A stretch of 64,000 bases of DNA from Vespula vulgaris. Lineage: Eukaryota > Arthropoda > Insecta > Hymenoptera > Vespidae. Both the position numbers and the translations under genes were made by a program. The first letter of the stretch is position 1, and each line of letters starts with the position of its first letter. This document shows positions 46,537-59,702 of the stretch, in pieces. The stretch is taken from NCBI RefSeq assembly GCF_905475345.1, contig NC_066587.1, positions 12,193,558-12,257,557 of the forward strand, given 5' to 3'. The notes under the pieces were generated by a model. That model had not been told where the DNA came from. It saw only the letters and a list, made by a program, of their open reading frames with translations, and searched no databases.

Positions 46537-46894
46537 CTTTTCTTCCTTCTAATTAGTCGTTCAACGAGGTACCTACTACTGATAGGTTGGCCTGAATATT
46601 TTCATACAGACCGATCGATCTCTATTTTCTTTCACCGAAATACTTTCTTCTTTCTTTCTCTGCTAGATGATAGAACGAAAGTCGCAATTCGAAAATTTCG
46701 ATATTTAACCAACACCGAGAGCGTTCTCGCGAACGACGTTAGAGTACAGAGAATAACGACGTACTTTCTTGCTCGCTAATACAGAGATAGAAGAATATAG
46801 AAATTGTTAAAGATTTACTAGTTGTTCAGAAACGACCGACAGTCGTCATGTTACCTCGAAAGAACTTGCTCCTGGCGATATTCTCTGATGTTCG

Positions 46895-46943
46895 CCTACC
46901 TACCTACCTACCTACCTACCTACCTACCTACCTATCTACCTAC
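46895..46943. repeat. (CTAC)n array
   Basis: About 11 CCTA units. Confidence 0.95.
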
Positions 46944-47496
46944 TCGTCTACCTTCTCGTCGGACAAGATTTTTCTCCGTTCGTCCATTCGCGTCCATCAG
47001 TCCGTCCGTGAATAGTCGTCTTCTCCTTCGGCTTGTCTTTCTTCTTTCTTTGACTCGCGCGCATTAAACTCGTTCGCGTTAATACACGCGGTAATCCTTT
47101 CCTCTTGACGACGAACAAAAAAAGAAACGACGAGCTTCTGTATACGTTTTTCTAAACGATACGACGACAGCCGAGAGATAAACTATGGTATGTCGACATG
47201 AGGAAAACATTCTATCTTCTTTTGATTTATCTTTATTCCAATATTCTATTTTTCTAACAACTAACCCGTTTATATTCGCCGTGCACGGCGAAAGAAAATA
47301 ATGAATTTTCTTCGATTTTTATCGAAAAAGAATTTTATTTATTATCAATGAAAGATTCGTTCTTCGAACTTTATTGCCTCTGCAACATGGAAACTTAATT
47401 AAAAAGAAAGTAATTCGTTTTCTTATCGTAAAGAGAAGCATAAACTTTTCCGCTAACTTTTTCTCTCTTTTTTTTTCTTTTTCTTTTTTCTTCTTT

Positions 47497-47499
<3 letters not shown>

Positions 47500-47528
<29 letters not shown>

Positions 47529-47530
47529 TC
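47500..47530. repeat. (TTTC)n array
   Basis: About seven TTTC units at the end of a T-rich tract. Confidence 0.92.
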
Positions 47531-49639
47531 GAATGTTTGCGATACATCGAGTTTCTATAATTACGTGCGTTCGAACATTCACCAACTCGTCGAGGCGGTT
47601 TGCGATCGACTAATTACGTAGCGATACCCTTAATTACACGATAAATATCTTTTTCGTTGACAACGGAAAAAAGAAATGACAATTGTATAAAATATATCCG
47701 AGAGCATATTCCCATGCCCGCCTATTTTGTAACACATGTTGTAGTATATAAATTATCAACGAATACCCAAAGTTTAATTACTTCTCGCAGAGCAATTCAT
47801 TATTCCCATTGGCGATCTATCCTACCGCAATGATCGCATGAAACACATTCTCGATAATTTCTACAAATCGATGATTTCCAGTTTCGATGATATCGATTGA
47901 AAAAAGGGTTTAGAATTTATTTATCGACGATTCGATCATTAACGTTTAAATTATTCAGTAAAACATTCGTCAATTGCCCGTTAAAATCTACACGGATTTA
48001 ATAAATAATTTGTGTCCTATCAAAATCGATCGATTTAATTATGTATTACGTTATCGATAATATTAATAATATTAATTAAGAAACTGTCGATGCTATGCTA
48101 TTGAAACAAACAAAAAAAGAAAAAGCAACGGAAAAGAGAAGAAAAGAAAAGAAATTTTCTTTCCGGTAAAAGTTTAAGCATTACGAAGTGTAATCGCGAT
48201 CGAATTGTAATTGACTTACAATTTGCTCTCCCTTGCGTCCAATTCGTCTGCTTAACAGGATCTACGGCAATCTCATTCGTCTTAATTATGTGGTCAAGGA
48301 CGTGCGACCGATGGGACAGAAAGGAGAAAGAGAGAGGAAGGGGGAGAGAGAGAGAGAGATAGAGAAGAAGAAAGAAAGATAGAGAAGAAGAAAGAGAGAA
48401 ACGGTAAAGACTAACGAGAGTAAAAACGAGTGAATCTCGGTCACACAGTTGTTTACGTAAAGCTTGAAAGTGTTAGTTTGTGCATTTCTCCACGGTCTTC
48501 CCTATTCCAAACTAATTTCAAACTAATTACATACAAATCAAGATATCAATTATTCATCAAACTCACTAGCAGAAACTATTATAAATATATACGTACATAT
48601 ATATGTATGTACGTATGTATGTACGTATGTATTGAGCTTATCAGAAACATTATTTATACGAATGACAAAATATAAGTTACATTAAATATTATATACGTTT
48701 TAAAATAACATTTTGAAGAGTTAAGTCAAATTTTGCTTTTCTAGTTCTCATCTCTCTTTCTTATAATTTTCTATACGACGATAAGTGAGAACCTTTGCGT
48801 GCAATGGTTCATGAAAACGCGTTGAAAGTCACGGTTTACGGTATATACCTACTGTTCCACCGACAGAGTGCGGTGGATAAAATTAATTAAACGGTAGCAA
48901 CCACTACCAACTCTCCCCTACCCTACCGTCACTAACATTACCAGCGTTAGGAGCGTCGGCATTAGCTCTCTCTCCTCTCTTTCGAGCTTGAAGCTTCGAC
49001 TCATTCTACTTCATCGATCCGTTCTTATACGTATGTATTTACCTCGTGAAGCTTTGAGTTTCCAATTGTAGACAACGTTTGTGGAATAGACTCCCCATTT
49101 TCTACTACTTTTGATTTATTGTTTTCCTCTCCCTCTCTCTTCTTCTCATTCCTATCGCTATTCTTGATATTTTCTCTATCAACTCGTTTTTATCGATGTA
49201 TAATACTTAAATAAGATTTAACAGATCAATTTTAATTTTGATTTTAATTTTGATCATTTCGACTGTTTCGATCTAATTCCAACTTTTTATTTTACATTGT
49301 TGGCAAAGTAAAATATATGGTACGGATTCAGGTCATTGTTTAATGGTGTTCTGATAGGAATAGAAATGTATATCGTAGGAAGGAGAAAAGTCCATTAGGG
49401 AGGGTAGTGGATATCTTTGTCGTAAGTATGTCATGGCGCATGATTATGCTATCGGAATAATAGTCGACTTTGATAACGACTTCCAATGTGTTCGTTTTAA
49501 ACTACGACGTTCGCGTCGTTCAAAGACAATTTCGTTGGAGAAAATTTAAATTTTTATGAGATTCGTTGATTTCTTTTTCTTTTCTCTTTCCTCCTATTTT
49601 TTTTCTGTCCTTTTTTCTTTTTCCTTTTTTTTTGTCGTT

Positions 49640-50180
49640 GGAAAATGATTAAAAAAGAGCTGCATTTAGCATTGATATTTTCTTTTTTCATCTTTACGTT
49701 GGGTACCAGCGAGATGCGAAAGCTAATACTAGCGTATTTTGTCTGTTAACGTTCATTGTAATCGCATCACCGATCATTATTGACGAATTTCACGGTGCAA
49801 TGATCCCGGCTTTTAAACGCTTATTATATCCGCTTCAAACGAAGGGCCTTTATCAATCTAAAATCGTATTAGAAAAGAGATTTCACTCGTGTTCGTATTA
49901 AAAAGCAAATTTTCAAATCGGGTTTCCTTCTATTTAGCAACTAATGGAAGTAGTGCATTTGAGATTCATTTGTAATTAGTCGGTCAATTTAAGCTTATGG
50001 ATACGGGCCGATTCACTTTTACAAAAACGCCATCGTTCCATTTATAGAATTATTAAGCTCCCGAACAATTAATTGATTACGTTCGCCTGGATTTTTGTTT
50101 TTATATTTATTCTAATTCCAATCCGAAAATCCTATTGTAGAAATATTCGTAATCCGTTCGTCAAAATTTCTATCAAAGAT
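49640..50180. other. Repeat-poor block, possible conserved non-coding element
   Basis: About 540 bases with almost no simple repeats and many homeodomain-type cores (TTTGTAATTAGTCGGTCAAT, CAATTAATTGATTACG). No frame is open with coding bias. It stops abruptly at a poly-A/(GA)n array. Enhancer-like by appearance only. Confidence 0.3.
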
Positions 50181-50195
50181 CATTGATCGGTGAGG

Positions 50196-50252
50196 TGCAA
50201 AAAAAAAAATAAAAAAAAAAAAATAAAAAAAATGGGAAAAAAAGAAAAAACT

Positions 50253-50316
<64 letters not shown>
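50196..50316. repeat. A-rich tract then (GA)n
   Basis: Poly-A with TAAAA interruptions, then about 31 uninterrupted GA units (50254-50316). Confidence 0.96.
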
Positions 50317-50318
<2 letters not shown>

Positions 50319-51745
50319 AGAGAAAAAAAAGATTTTTGGACGATTGCGAAACGCAAGAGAGAATGCCCGAGGGATGACGAGAATTCGATTTTGTGTTCGA
50401 TCGCGAGACTACCCGCGAAATTTTCTGTTACAAGCTCCGTCGTCGTTTCTCGTAACATTCACGAACGAATGGCTGTCGTTCGTGAGCACAGAACAGCTCG
50501 GCAGCTTTTTTGGAAGCTTTCCAAGTGCACCGGCTTTGCCGAAGGGTGGACTCTGAAAAGGTGATGCAGCGAATTTTCAGAGTGTTTGTTAAACATTCAC
50601 CTCCACTGTCTCGAGCGTCACCTCGGCCAAAGACGTGACGAACTTCGTACTGCTTCTTGAGTTTCTTCACACGAAGACCTACTTTAAAGCTACGTTTTTC
50701 GAGTACAAAATAGTATGAAAATTGAGCCGTACAGATGTTTTTATAAACAGAAGAACTAAAAGACGAGTAAAGCAATTGCACGAGAAGATAAATTTGACAA
50801 TATTTGCAAAGACAATTAATTGCATTTGTTTACCTCTCGTTTGAAAAAAAAAACAATATATATATATAACAATATATACAATATATATATATATGCTATG
50901 CAATAGTGATTGGGAGTACACTAAAAAATATTTTAGTGTTTAAAATGAATGGACTGTTCACCAAATGCAATTGTCTGCAAATCCATTAAACAGATTTGTC
51001 ACACTAAATACTCGTTTATCAGAGATCCATTAACAATAAACATATCTAATCGTCGAGTTTAAAGTTGTATACTTATCTCTACATATTTTCTAAAGAACTT
51101 TTCAACATTTGATTTGAAAGTAGTCGCCTCGTTGACCATATCTCCCCACTTTTTCTTGGAACGAAGACCTCTTTTCGATTAGTTCTGTTTGCGAAGACGA
51201 TGCGTCATCGCCGAACAAACGTAAACTAATCTTTCGACGATTTTTAGTTCTCCCGATAATTTAGCCGAGAATCGTCAAAAATGTTCGAAGGATAGCTATT
51301 CACACGAGTATACGTTTATATCGATGTAAATTTTCTTCGTATTGCTCACAGTGAAAAATATATCGTAAGAGAGAGAAGTCCATGATGTTGCGATACTATA
51401 AACAAACACTTTCGATAAGAACGTGTTAGCTTTAAGATAGAAAAGCTTTAAGATTAATCATGAATCCCTAAGACATATTTTCGATCGAACGGTAATACTG
51501 GTTTGAATCTATTGTCTTCTCGCACGAGGCTAAGCTTAACTAATTATATCGTTCGAAGTTCGAAACATTAGTTTGTTCAAACGAACAAATAATTAATGCG
51601 TCCCTCGAATGTAGACTTTTCTTTCGGAGGCTGAAGCAATTTGAAAGTTTCAAAAACCTAATTCCGACGACTAATTACTTTTCCGATAAGTTCGACGAGA
51701 GAAAAAGTAGAAAAAACGAATCGTTAAATATTTTTCTTCAATGGC

Positions 51746-51805
51746 TGGGGGGGGGGGAGGTGAGAGAGAGGGATGAAGGGGAGGAGGAGGAGGAGGAGGA
51801 GGAGG
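51746..51805. repeat. Poly-G and (GGA)n
   Basis: A run of 10-11 G, GA units, then eight GGA units; the longest G-run noticed in the window. Confidence 0.92.
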
Positions 51806-52959
51806 TAAATCATAAAACGACTGTTTATCGAGTGTCGAGCAAATTAACTCGTCGATCGAAGGGCGAACGTTCGACGTTAATGACGCATCGAACATCACAA
51901 TATACATGAGTACTTAAGTACTTACGTTCGTCGTATCATAAATATTTACGTACAGACAGGTTAAATGATTTCTCAATAACCCGAAGTCGTGACAACCGGT
52001 GTCGCGACGTTTAACGACGCGTCAAAGCGACACGGAAATCACTCTCTCGATCTCTATTCGTAGATATTTCTTTTTATTCGATTTATTCAACGTTTCGTTG
52101 AAACTATAGATATTTTTTTTGTACTTTTGTTCCTCGTATTGTCAGAGATTTAACGTTCGCAACAGATCGACTCAAACCCGATGTCGTGCACGCGTCACTT
52201 TTCTATTTTCCCTTTCTTTTTTTTCCCTTTTCTTTTCTTCTTTTTTTTTCTTTTTTTTTTTTTTTACATTTTATACTATCAACCTTGAAAAGTGACCGCC
52301 AGACGGCGGGGAGATTACGTCGAAAGACTTTATCGAGAGACAAGATTCCTGGCTAAATGGACGTCACGTTCTAGGACGAAAAGAGGATATCGTACCTGCC
52401 ACAAAAAGGGCAAAGAGAGAGAGAGAGAGAGAGAGGGGGTAGAGGGGGTAGAAGGAAAGTGTCGGCGGTGCTCATGGTTAATTTTCAGACGACTATGTTC
52501 TCCAACACACGTTACAACGGACGAGCACGAGCTTTTAAATAAACATGAGAGACATTCTTGAGCTTGGTCTTGCTGTGAGTTACTATGGAATAGTATAGAA
52601 GAGAAAAAGAGACAGAGGGAAAGAAACAGAGAGACAGAAAGAGAAAGGACGATAAAACGAGTTTCACGATGCGATCGTGTACTTACGATAACTCCGTAGA
52701 TAAGATAAAAGTGGCCGACGGAGGTGCCAGAAATCGTCCTGTTATGTTCCCAGGGAATACACTCGAGAATGTACTTAACTTGTATTGCGATCAATGTCGT
52801 ATAATCATTTAAACGTAATAAATTACGTTTAATCTCAATATTTTATTTCAATGCAAAGTTTAATGATCTTAGTTGAACTTTGTAATACGTTATTATGAAA
52901 AAAGAAAAGAAAAAGGAAATGTGCAGCAGGCTTGATTCGAAAAGAACAAAAAAAAAGTA

Positions 52960-53275
52960 ATTTTCAATACCAACATGAAATTCAATATTTTCCAAATAAC
53001 GTGGACCTGTAGATTCATGAAAAAGCTCACTTTTTTGTTCAATTATAAAATTCTATATTTGCCACATGGTATATAAGGGAGATATACATTAAACTATGAA
53101 ACATGTTGTAGTTAATATACATAAGTATGCATTTTCCGTTTTGAAAAACAATTCGTACGCGTCAACGTGTGTTCTTCAATATCGGGAAATCCAATATTTT
53201 CAAAATATTATATAGACCTGCAGATTCACGAAAAAGTTCATTTTTCAGTTCCGTCATAAAATTCAATATTCTTTT
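52960..53275. repeat. Diverged tandem duplication, about 207 bp period
   Basis: ATGAAATTCAATATTTTCCA, GACCTGTAGATTCATGAAAA and ATAAAATTCTATATT in the first copy match AATCCAATATTTTCAAAA, GACCTGCAGATTCACGAAAA and ATAAAATTCAATATT in the second. The order is kept. Confidence 0.65.
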
Positions 53276-54681
53276 TTTTAAAGTTCGTAAACATAAATAC
53301 GTATTAAGTTATTTATAATACGTATTAGGTTATGAAAAATAATGCGATTTATACACACACACATATCGTGTTATACGTATGCACTTATAATATTTACTCT
53401 AGTCGGATTATATATTGTACTTTTTAAAATTAATATTAGTCGCAATAATTTTTTGTAAAAATAGGGAATGGATTTACGTTTCATAGAACAGATCGACGTT
53501 TCCTCTCGATTCACCCCTGCGTTCATCGTCGTACAGACGTTCACAGGCGAATGGGAAGCGATGCTTACTGATTTACGATTCGAAAAGAAATTGCGTATAC
53601 GTAGGTGGACGATGATTTATCGCTTGGGAATAAAATTGCGAATACCTGTGGATGCTGGGGAGATCGTCGCTTTGCCAGGAGTACGAAAGGGGTGGAATAG
53701 AAGAGACAAAAAAAAAGAGAGACAGAGAGAGAGAGAATAAAAAAAACAAAAGAGAAAAAAAGAGATATAGAAGTGCAAACAGAATCAGACAAAATCCATA
53801 GTCAGGATCCTATAGCGTTCTATCGTATTTACAATTGTGTATCTACGGTACAAACGATCGTATGTGTTTGACAAATAATTTCATAATAATACCACAAATA
53901 TTTAGCGAGTACGTAGCACGGACGATTGTAAAGTTTTAACTTATCACTAGGACATTTTTTCATCGAAAATACAACATTGTAAAAAATATTAGCGATTGAC
54001 GATGGACAACAATGTATCGAACTTTTTTCTCTCTCTTCTTTTTTTTTTTTTCTTTTATTTATTATAATATTTAAAACATTGGAAATGAATTAACTCTTAT
54101 GCCAATTAAAAAAAGGAGCGTGATATGTTGGACAAATACAAACATTTGTTCGTAACGTTCATCGATTGATTCACGTATGTATGTCCGACGATTCGCAATT
54201 TTGATTATCATTTATTTCATACGACGAACACTCGTTTGATTGCTGATAAAAAATTTCTTTATACGATACTACACGATTAAGTTTATATTTCCAATTTTTT
54301 TCTTTCCTCTCTCCCTTTTTTCTTTTTTTTTTTTTTTAATATTTTCTGTTTTTTTTTCGTTTTATTTTCTTTTTATTTTATAGAAACGTCGAATATCTAC
54401 ATGGAAACGAAATAAAAAGATCCTGTTGGCGACCATTATGACGCGTTATTTTTTGTTGTTACTATCACAATCAGTAGCAGCGTAGAGTTTATCTCGGTGG
54501 GAATCACGTTGCGACCTACGATTGTTTTAATTTTTCGGTTAGTTCAACTGCAGCGGACAACGGAGCAGCGAACTCCACTGGCAGTGGTATTCGGCGGGCT
54601 CGAGATCAAAACGTTTTGATCGAAACCCTCGAGATACACATTCACATGCACCCACGCACGTATATAAACACATGCATAAAA

Positions 54682-54683
<2 letters not shown>

Positions 54684-54712
<29 letters not shown>

Positions 54713-54718
54713 AATAAA
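54684..54718. repeat. (CA)n-(TA)n array
   Basis: CA units followed by TA units. Confidence 0.9.
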
Positions 54719-54847
54719 TGAAACGATAACGACCCACGTGATATTCTATAACGAAAAAAATCAAATTCTTTGGAAAGAAGAAAGAAAAAGCGAGACTGCA
54801 AAAAATGTTGAAAGGAAGATAAGTGAAATTAGATCCTATCTTAATTT

Positions 54848-54849
<2 letters not shown>

Positions 54850-54884
<35 letters not shown>

Positions 54885-54902
54885 CTCTCTCTGTCTCTCT
54901 AC
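54850..54902. repeat. (CT)n microsatellite
   Basis: CT units with CTTT and GTCT variants. Confidence 0.94.
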
Positions 54903-57348
54903 TTCTACTCTAAATTTATCGTATAAAAAAGAAAAAATTGTGCAATAGATAAAGTATTCTGGAAACGATTGACAATGAGATATCTCAAAGCGACGTTTGA
55001 CTGACAAATATTACCTGTGATAAAATTTCGTTAGAAATTTCGATAGAATTTCGTTAGATACAACTTCGTAGACATTTCATTTTAATTTTGTCAAAGCTTT
55101 TGATAATTTTTCGTTTGGTGAGTCGATCGTATATCGTTGTTAATCTCGTTGGAATGACGTGACTCTTTTTTCTTTTTAAACGTATATTTACTTTTATATA
55201 TAATATATATATATATATATATCGAAGAGTAGAACGTAGCTGAAGCTACGATGTGATACACGGAATTCGAAGAACGCTAACGTCACACATTTCTCGTGGA
55301 TTTGGCGATAAAGTCGAAAAAGTTGGATGGACACGAGAGAAATTATTTCCTAGCGAAATATTCTCAGATACTTTTTAGCTCGTCTCTCTCTTTCTCTATC
55401 TTTTCACATATACATATAGACAGTCAGACAGACAACACAGACATACACACATACACTTTTATGCACCATGAATTTAAGTACTTACTGAGATGGTGAGAAA
55501 TGCACGCGTGAAATATATAAAAGAACTTATGTATGTACGAGATGAAAGATCTTCGGGATATGAATATGTATCTACGCTTCGTAGCAAGCTGTAATTCACC
55601 CTGTTGCGTTTTTCAAAATATTTTGTTTCTTTCTCCCTTCATTGCATTATTTCTCAACAAATCCAACGACTCGAGATGTATTCATGAGAAGGTGAAACGT
55701 CGCTCCGGAAGACAATAACACGACTTTTGCGAGTAGGAAGTTTGCACGGCTTTGTTAATCGGACGCAATTGGATTTGAAGTCTGTTGGGTTTCGTACGAA
55801 CTCGCGTGAACAACAATGTGAAAATTAAAACGAAAAAGTTAGGAGGATAGGTAACGTAAGTCCTTAAAATATGTACTAGCGATAAAATATATCTATTTCA
55901 TTTTTAATTCGACAAGTACAGATATTATAAAATCATATTAAACGTAATCGATCGGTATAGCTTATCGACAATATTTACGTTGTATCTCTATTAAGAAAGA
56001 AAGAAAATATCCAAAAAAGAAAAAAGAAACGAATACTTTGATCGATCGATCGATTATTCTACAACTTTGCATAAAATAAAAGAAAGAAAAAATATGCAAT
56101 TCATAATTGTTAAATCTAATGGAATAAGATAAATAAATAAATCAATAAAGACGATGATTTTAGAGAAGAATAAAGACGAAAGGTCATGTGGATAGTAAAC
56201 GGAAGAAACCAAGGTCGGTTACCAGACGATTATTATCGTTAAATTTTTTCTAAGAAAATGGGAAAAGAAAAAACCGAAGGAAAAAGAGTAAGTTGACCAG
56301 GAAGCATCAAGGTTGCGTTTTGAGGAAATCTTTGTTCGTAGAAATCGACTGGTTTCGTTCACGCTGACAGCAATTAACCCCCTGCGAACAGAGAGAGAGA
56401 GAGAGAGTCGAACTCTTAAAAGCATAAATCCATCAGTTTGCCAAGAGAGACTAAAGGAGACATAAGAAAAGGTATAGAAATAAGGCGATGAGCACTCGCA
56501 GCGGGAAATTGGGTAGGTCTGGATAGAAAAGCGAGAACAATGTGTTGGAGAGTTTTTGAAAGTTACATTATTTTTCGTTAACTTCGTTACGCCTGTCGTT
56601 TTGAAGATATCCCGAAAAATCTTCACATCCTAAGCGTAGATTTTTTTTTTGGCCGTCCGTTCCGGTTAATTTCAAGTAACGCTCGTAATCGATTCGCCGA
56701 CACGTTCACGCTTCCTATTTTGTTATGACGTTTTTCTCCAACGTCGGTTTTCGATACGTTTCCGGAAGAAAATGCAAATCTTTATTAAGACGACCTCGCG
56801 TGAAGGGTCGTTTAAAGGGAAAAGAAGTATCCATCCTTCGTTCTTTTCTTAACGCAGTAGGAAACAATTCTTTTTCTCAGGGACCAAGGAAAAGAAACTC
56901 TTTCATAAGAACGCAGTAATATCTTATTCTTGTTTTCCTTTTTTCTTTTTTTCTGCGAAAATAACGGAGAACGAACGGGAGAAAGAAAATACGAGAAGGA
57001 GAAGAACTTTGGATTGTCTGTGAACTAATCGAGGAATCGCATGACGAGTAGTGCGCTTCCATCTTCGTTTCCTTTTCTAATTCCTTTAACGCGCGATGCA
57101 TCCATCAAACTAGAGAGCTATTCATCAAGATATACCATTCGATCTTTTCTAATTAGCCGGGATTTAATCTCGCACGGTCTTTCAGATTAATTTTCTACGA
57201 AAGGAGAGAGGGAGGGAGGGAGAGTTAGAAAAATAAACGGAGGACGGATTCGTTTGATGTAAGACTCGACGGAAGGAAGCTCGATAACGATCGATTTCGA
57301 TTGAAAAATCGATCGAGGGAAACTTTGGTAGATACGACGACTAAAGTA

Positions 57349-57373
57349 ACAACGACAACGACAACGACAACGA
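57349..57373. repeat. (AACGAC)n hexamer repeat
   Basis: Four AACGAC units, next to GAC triplets. Confidence 0.85.
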
Positions 57374-57552
57374 TTGACGACGACGAGAAAGACGATCGAG
57401 CTCGATCGAGCGTGAAAATTTCTGTGACCTTCAAGTGCTGGAAGAGTATTCGTCTACGTCTAAGAGCTTTCTCTCTCTCTCTCTCTCTTTCTCTTTCTCG
57501 TACGTGTTCTAGGTGTTTCAAGAAAGGACGTTTTCTCGTCCTCACATCCTCA

Positions 57553-57584
57553 ACATCGTCTTCGTCGTCGTCGTCGTCGTCGTT
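57553..57584. repeat. (GTC)n array
   Basis: About nine GTC units with one TTC. Confidence 0.93.
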
Positions 57585-58162
57585 GTCTGGACAACGAGAA
57601 AGAAAAAAGCCTTTCGAGATCGATAAGCACGCGTGAGGCTTCACGCCTCGTCGTGAGTGTAATCGGTGCTCTTAACGCTTTAATCCCTCAGCGTGGCTCC
57701 GCTCAAGGGCTCCGTTCGAAGGGTTACTACGCTCTCCATAGGAAGAGCGTTCTCACCTCTTTACTTTTATCCCTTGCGTATGTACCCCGCCCTCTCTCTC
57801 TTTTTTTTCTCGTCCTACACTACGTTCCTTTTCTTCCTTTTTTCCCTTTTTTTCTCTTCCTTTTTTTTAATTACCAGATCTTATCAAATTGCCTATTAAA
57901 ATCTGTTAGAAGAGAATAAAATCTCAAGGTTTAATACTTCCTCATCTCTCTATTACACATGATTTCGCGATTATTAGATATATAACTATCCATTCGTGAA
58001 CTCACACCGTCCAACTTTGAAACACCCTTTAGATTTTCGAATCGTAATTCTATTCTCGTCTACACCCTTGGTTCCATATACGGATCATCTATTCCCTTTT
58101 TGAAAGCCTCTTTTCTCTGTCCCTTTTTCTCTTCCTTCTTTTTTTTTTAACTTTTATTTCAC

Positions 58163-58247
58163 CTTTCGTCGACGGGCCCACACGATAGGCAGTTTGTAAT
58201 CTGGTTCGCTCTGGGAGCCGTCAGTTGGCACGCGAGCCCTTGGGCGG
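58163..58247 (-). CDS. Candidate 85-base coding exon
   Basis: On the minus strand a consensus donor (AAAG then GTGAAAT) starts at 58162, and a weak acceptor (ccccatgaacgagaattgag) ends at 58248. One base plus 28 codons between them are open and GC3-rich: RPRARVPTDGSQSEPDYKLP, then IVWARRRK. Against it, the acceptor has a poor pyrimidine tract. The + strand is also open for 50 codons here with a membrane-like reading (RQFVIWFALGAVSWHASPWA) after a long T/C-rich tract, so a + strand exon is an equal alternative. The island is repeat-free and GC-rich between low-complexity flanks, so something is probably conserved here. Confidence 0.24.
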
Positions 58248-59315
58248 CTCAATTCTCGTTCATGGGGATCGAAGGGATGATATCTGAATTATCTCTCTCT
58301 CTCGCTGTTTTGTCGAGGAGTTCATTCCTTTAAAAGCTGAGAAATGGAAAGAGATAGATAGAAAAAGAAAGAGAGAAAGAGAGAGAGAGACTCAAGGAAC
58401 AGTTGTGTGAGATGTGGGGATAATTGGTGGTCAGGTATGCCGCTCGTTTGCTCGCCAGGTCGTTTCTTCTCTTCCCTTCTTCTCCCTTGGCCCTTTCGAT
58501 CCCACCATAAGACTATCTTTGCATTAACTACACTCGATGTCTTCCTTTAAGAGAAACGATTTCTTTCTCATCTTCCCTCGATGCAATTTTCTCCGATTTA
58601 CAATTTTCTCTTATTAGAATATAAATTCATTCATTTCACAGACGAACTGATCGCACCTCGATCATTTGCTTTTGATTTTGCAATTTACGTTATAGCGTAA
58701 GTTCTATCCGCGAATATTTATATGACGCTACGATATTTTCTATCATTTTTTTTTAATTTTTTTTTTATTTGTTTTTTTTTTTTAATCTCGTTTTACAGAT
58801 TACATTTCGTTCATTCATCTCGCTATTCCGAAACTCCGACGTAACATCGACTAAATGGGACTTTTGGATACGATCGTGAGCTTGTTTTAAAAACGATATT
58901 TTTGTTGATCTCTTTTTTTCTTTGTTTCTTTTTTTTATGTGTAATAAATAATAGCATCCATATGTATAAGTGCGATGGGAGGAGGACAAGTACGGATTAT
59001 TGATTTATTATAAAGAATTCGAGTTCTTTGTTTCGTCGATGTCACGTTTGAAAAATAATAGAAGGAATGATCGAGACGTAGATACTTACTCGTGTTTATT
59101 AAAACGAGAGAAGAACTTTGTTCGATAATACGTGTACGGTGCCGTGTAATACGTATGATTTTTAATGAATAAAATAGTACTGACAGTATGGAGAAAACGC
59201 ACGCGATGTTTTTGTTAAAGTATTATGAATGTATACTCGTGAGTTACATACTCTATTACGAATCGACTTAATGGACTCCGACGTATCTCGTTCTCGTTTG
59301 TAGTGTGTGTGTGCG

Positions 59316-59317
<2 letters not shown>

Positions 59318-59356
<39 letters not shown>
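59318..59356. repeat. (TA)n microsatellite
   Basis: About 19 TA units after a short GT run. Confidence 0.95.
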
Positions 59357-59362
<6 letters not shown>

Positions 59363-59567
59363 CGTCTTTCAAGCAACGATATCAGTCGCACAAATTCTCG
59401 TTCGCTTTCGCAATAGACGAAGGAAGTTATCCTTTGAAATATAATCGTCCTTCGATCGCGTTCAATTTTTAACTCTCAGCATTCATAAAATAGCTAGGAA
59501 ATATCGGTTCGGAAAGTTTGTCGTCATCGTCGAGGGAAGCCGAGAAAATCCTCGAAATCGAAATATT

Positions 59568-59702
59568 TTCTGAGAAACGTTTTTCGTTTGGATAAAACGA
59601 AACGAACGTTTGAGAGGAATTTTGGAAAATTTATGGTACCGTTCGCGAATACACGGAGGAAACACACGTAGATACAGGAAAACTCGAACGTTTCTCAGGA
59701 TA
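59568..59702. repeat. Inverted repeat CTGAGAAACGTT, about 110 bp apart
   Basis: CTGAGAAACGTT near 59570 and its reverse complement AACGTTTCTCAG near 59689 flank repeat-free DNA that is open on both strands. Confidence 0.5.

Larger units (their letters stand above)
44660..49635. other. Mostly unique non-coding DNA
   Basis: Repeat-poor 44.66-45.9 kb, then CCTT and CTAC arrays. CpG-rich patch at 46320-46480 (contains CTGCGCGCGCGATTTTCC) could be promoter-like. No supported exon. Confidence 0.5.
50320..58140. other. Mixed unique and low-complexity non-coding DNA
   Basis: Unique DNA at 50.9-51.7 kb, duplication at 52.96-53.28 kb, AT-rich to 54.4 kb, CT/CA arrays, GTC arrays near 57.5 kb. Small frames with no splice support. 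Confidence 0.5.
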
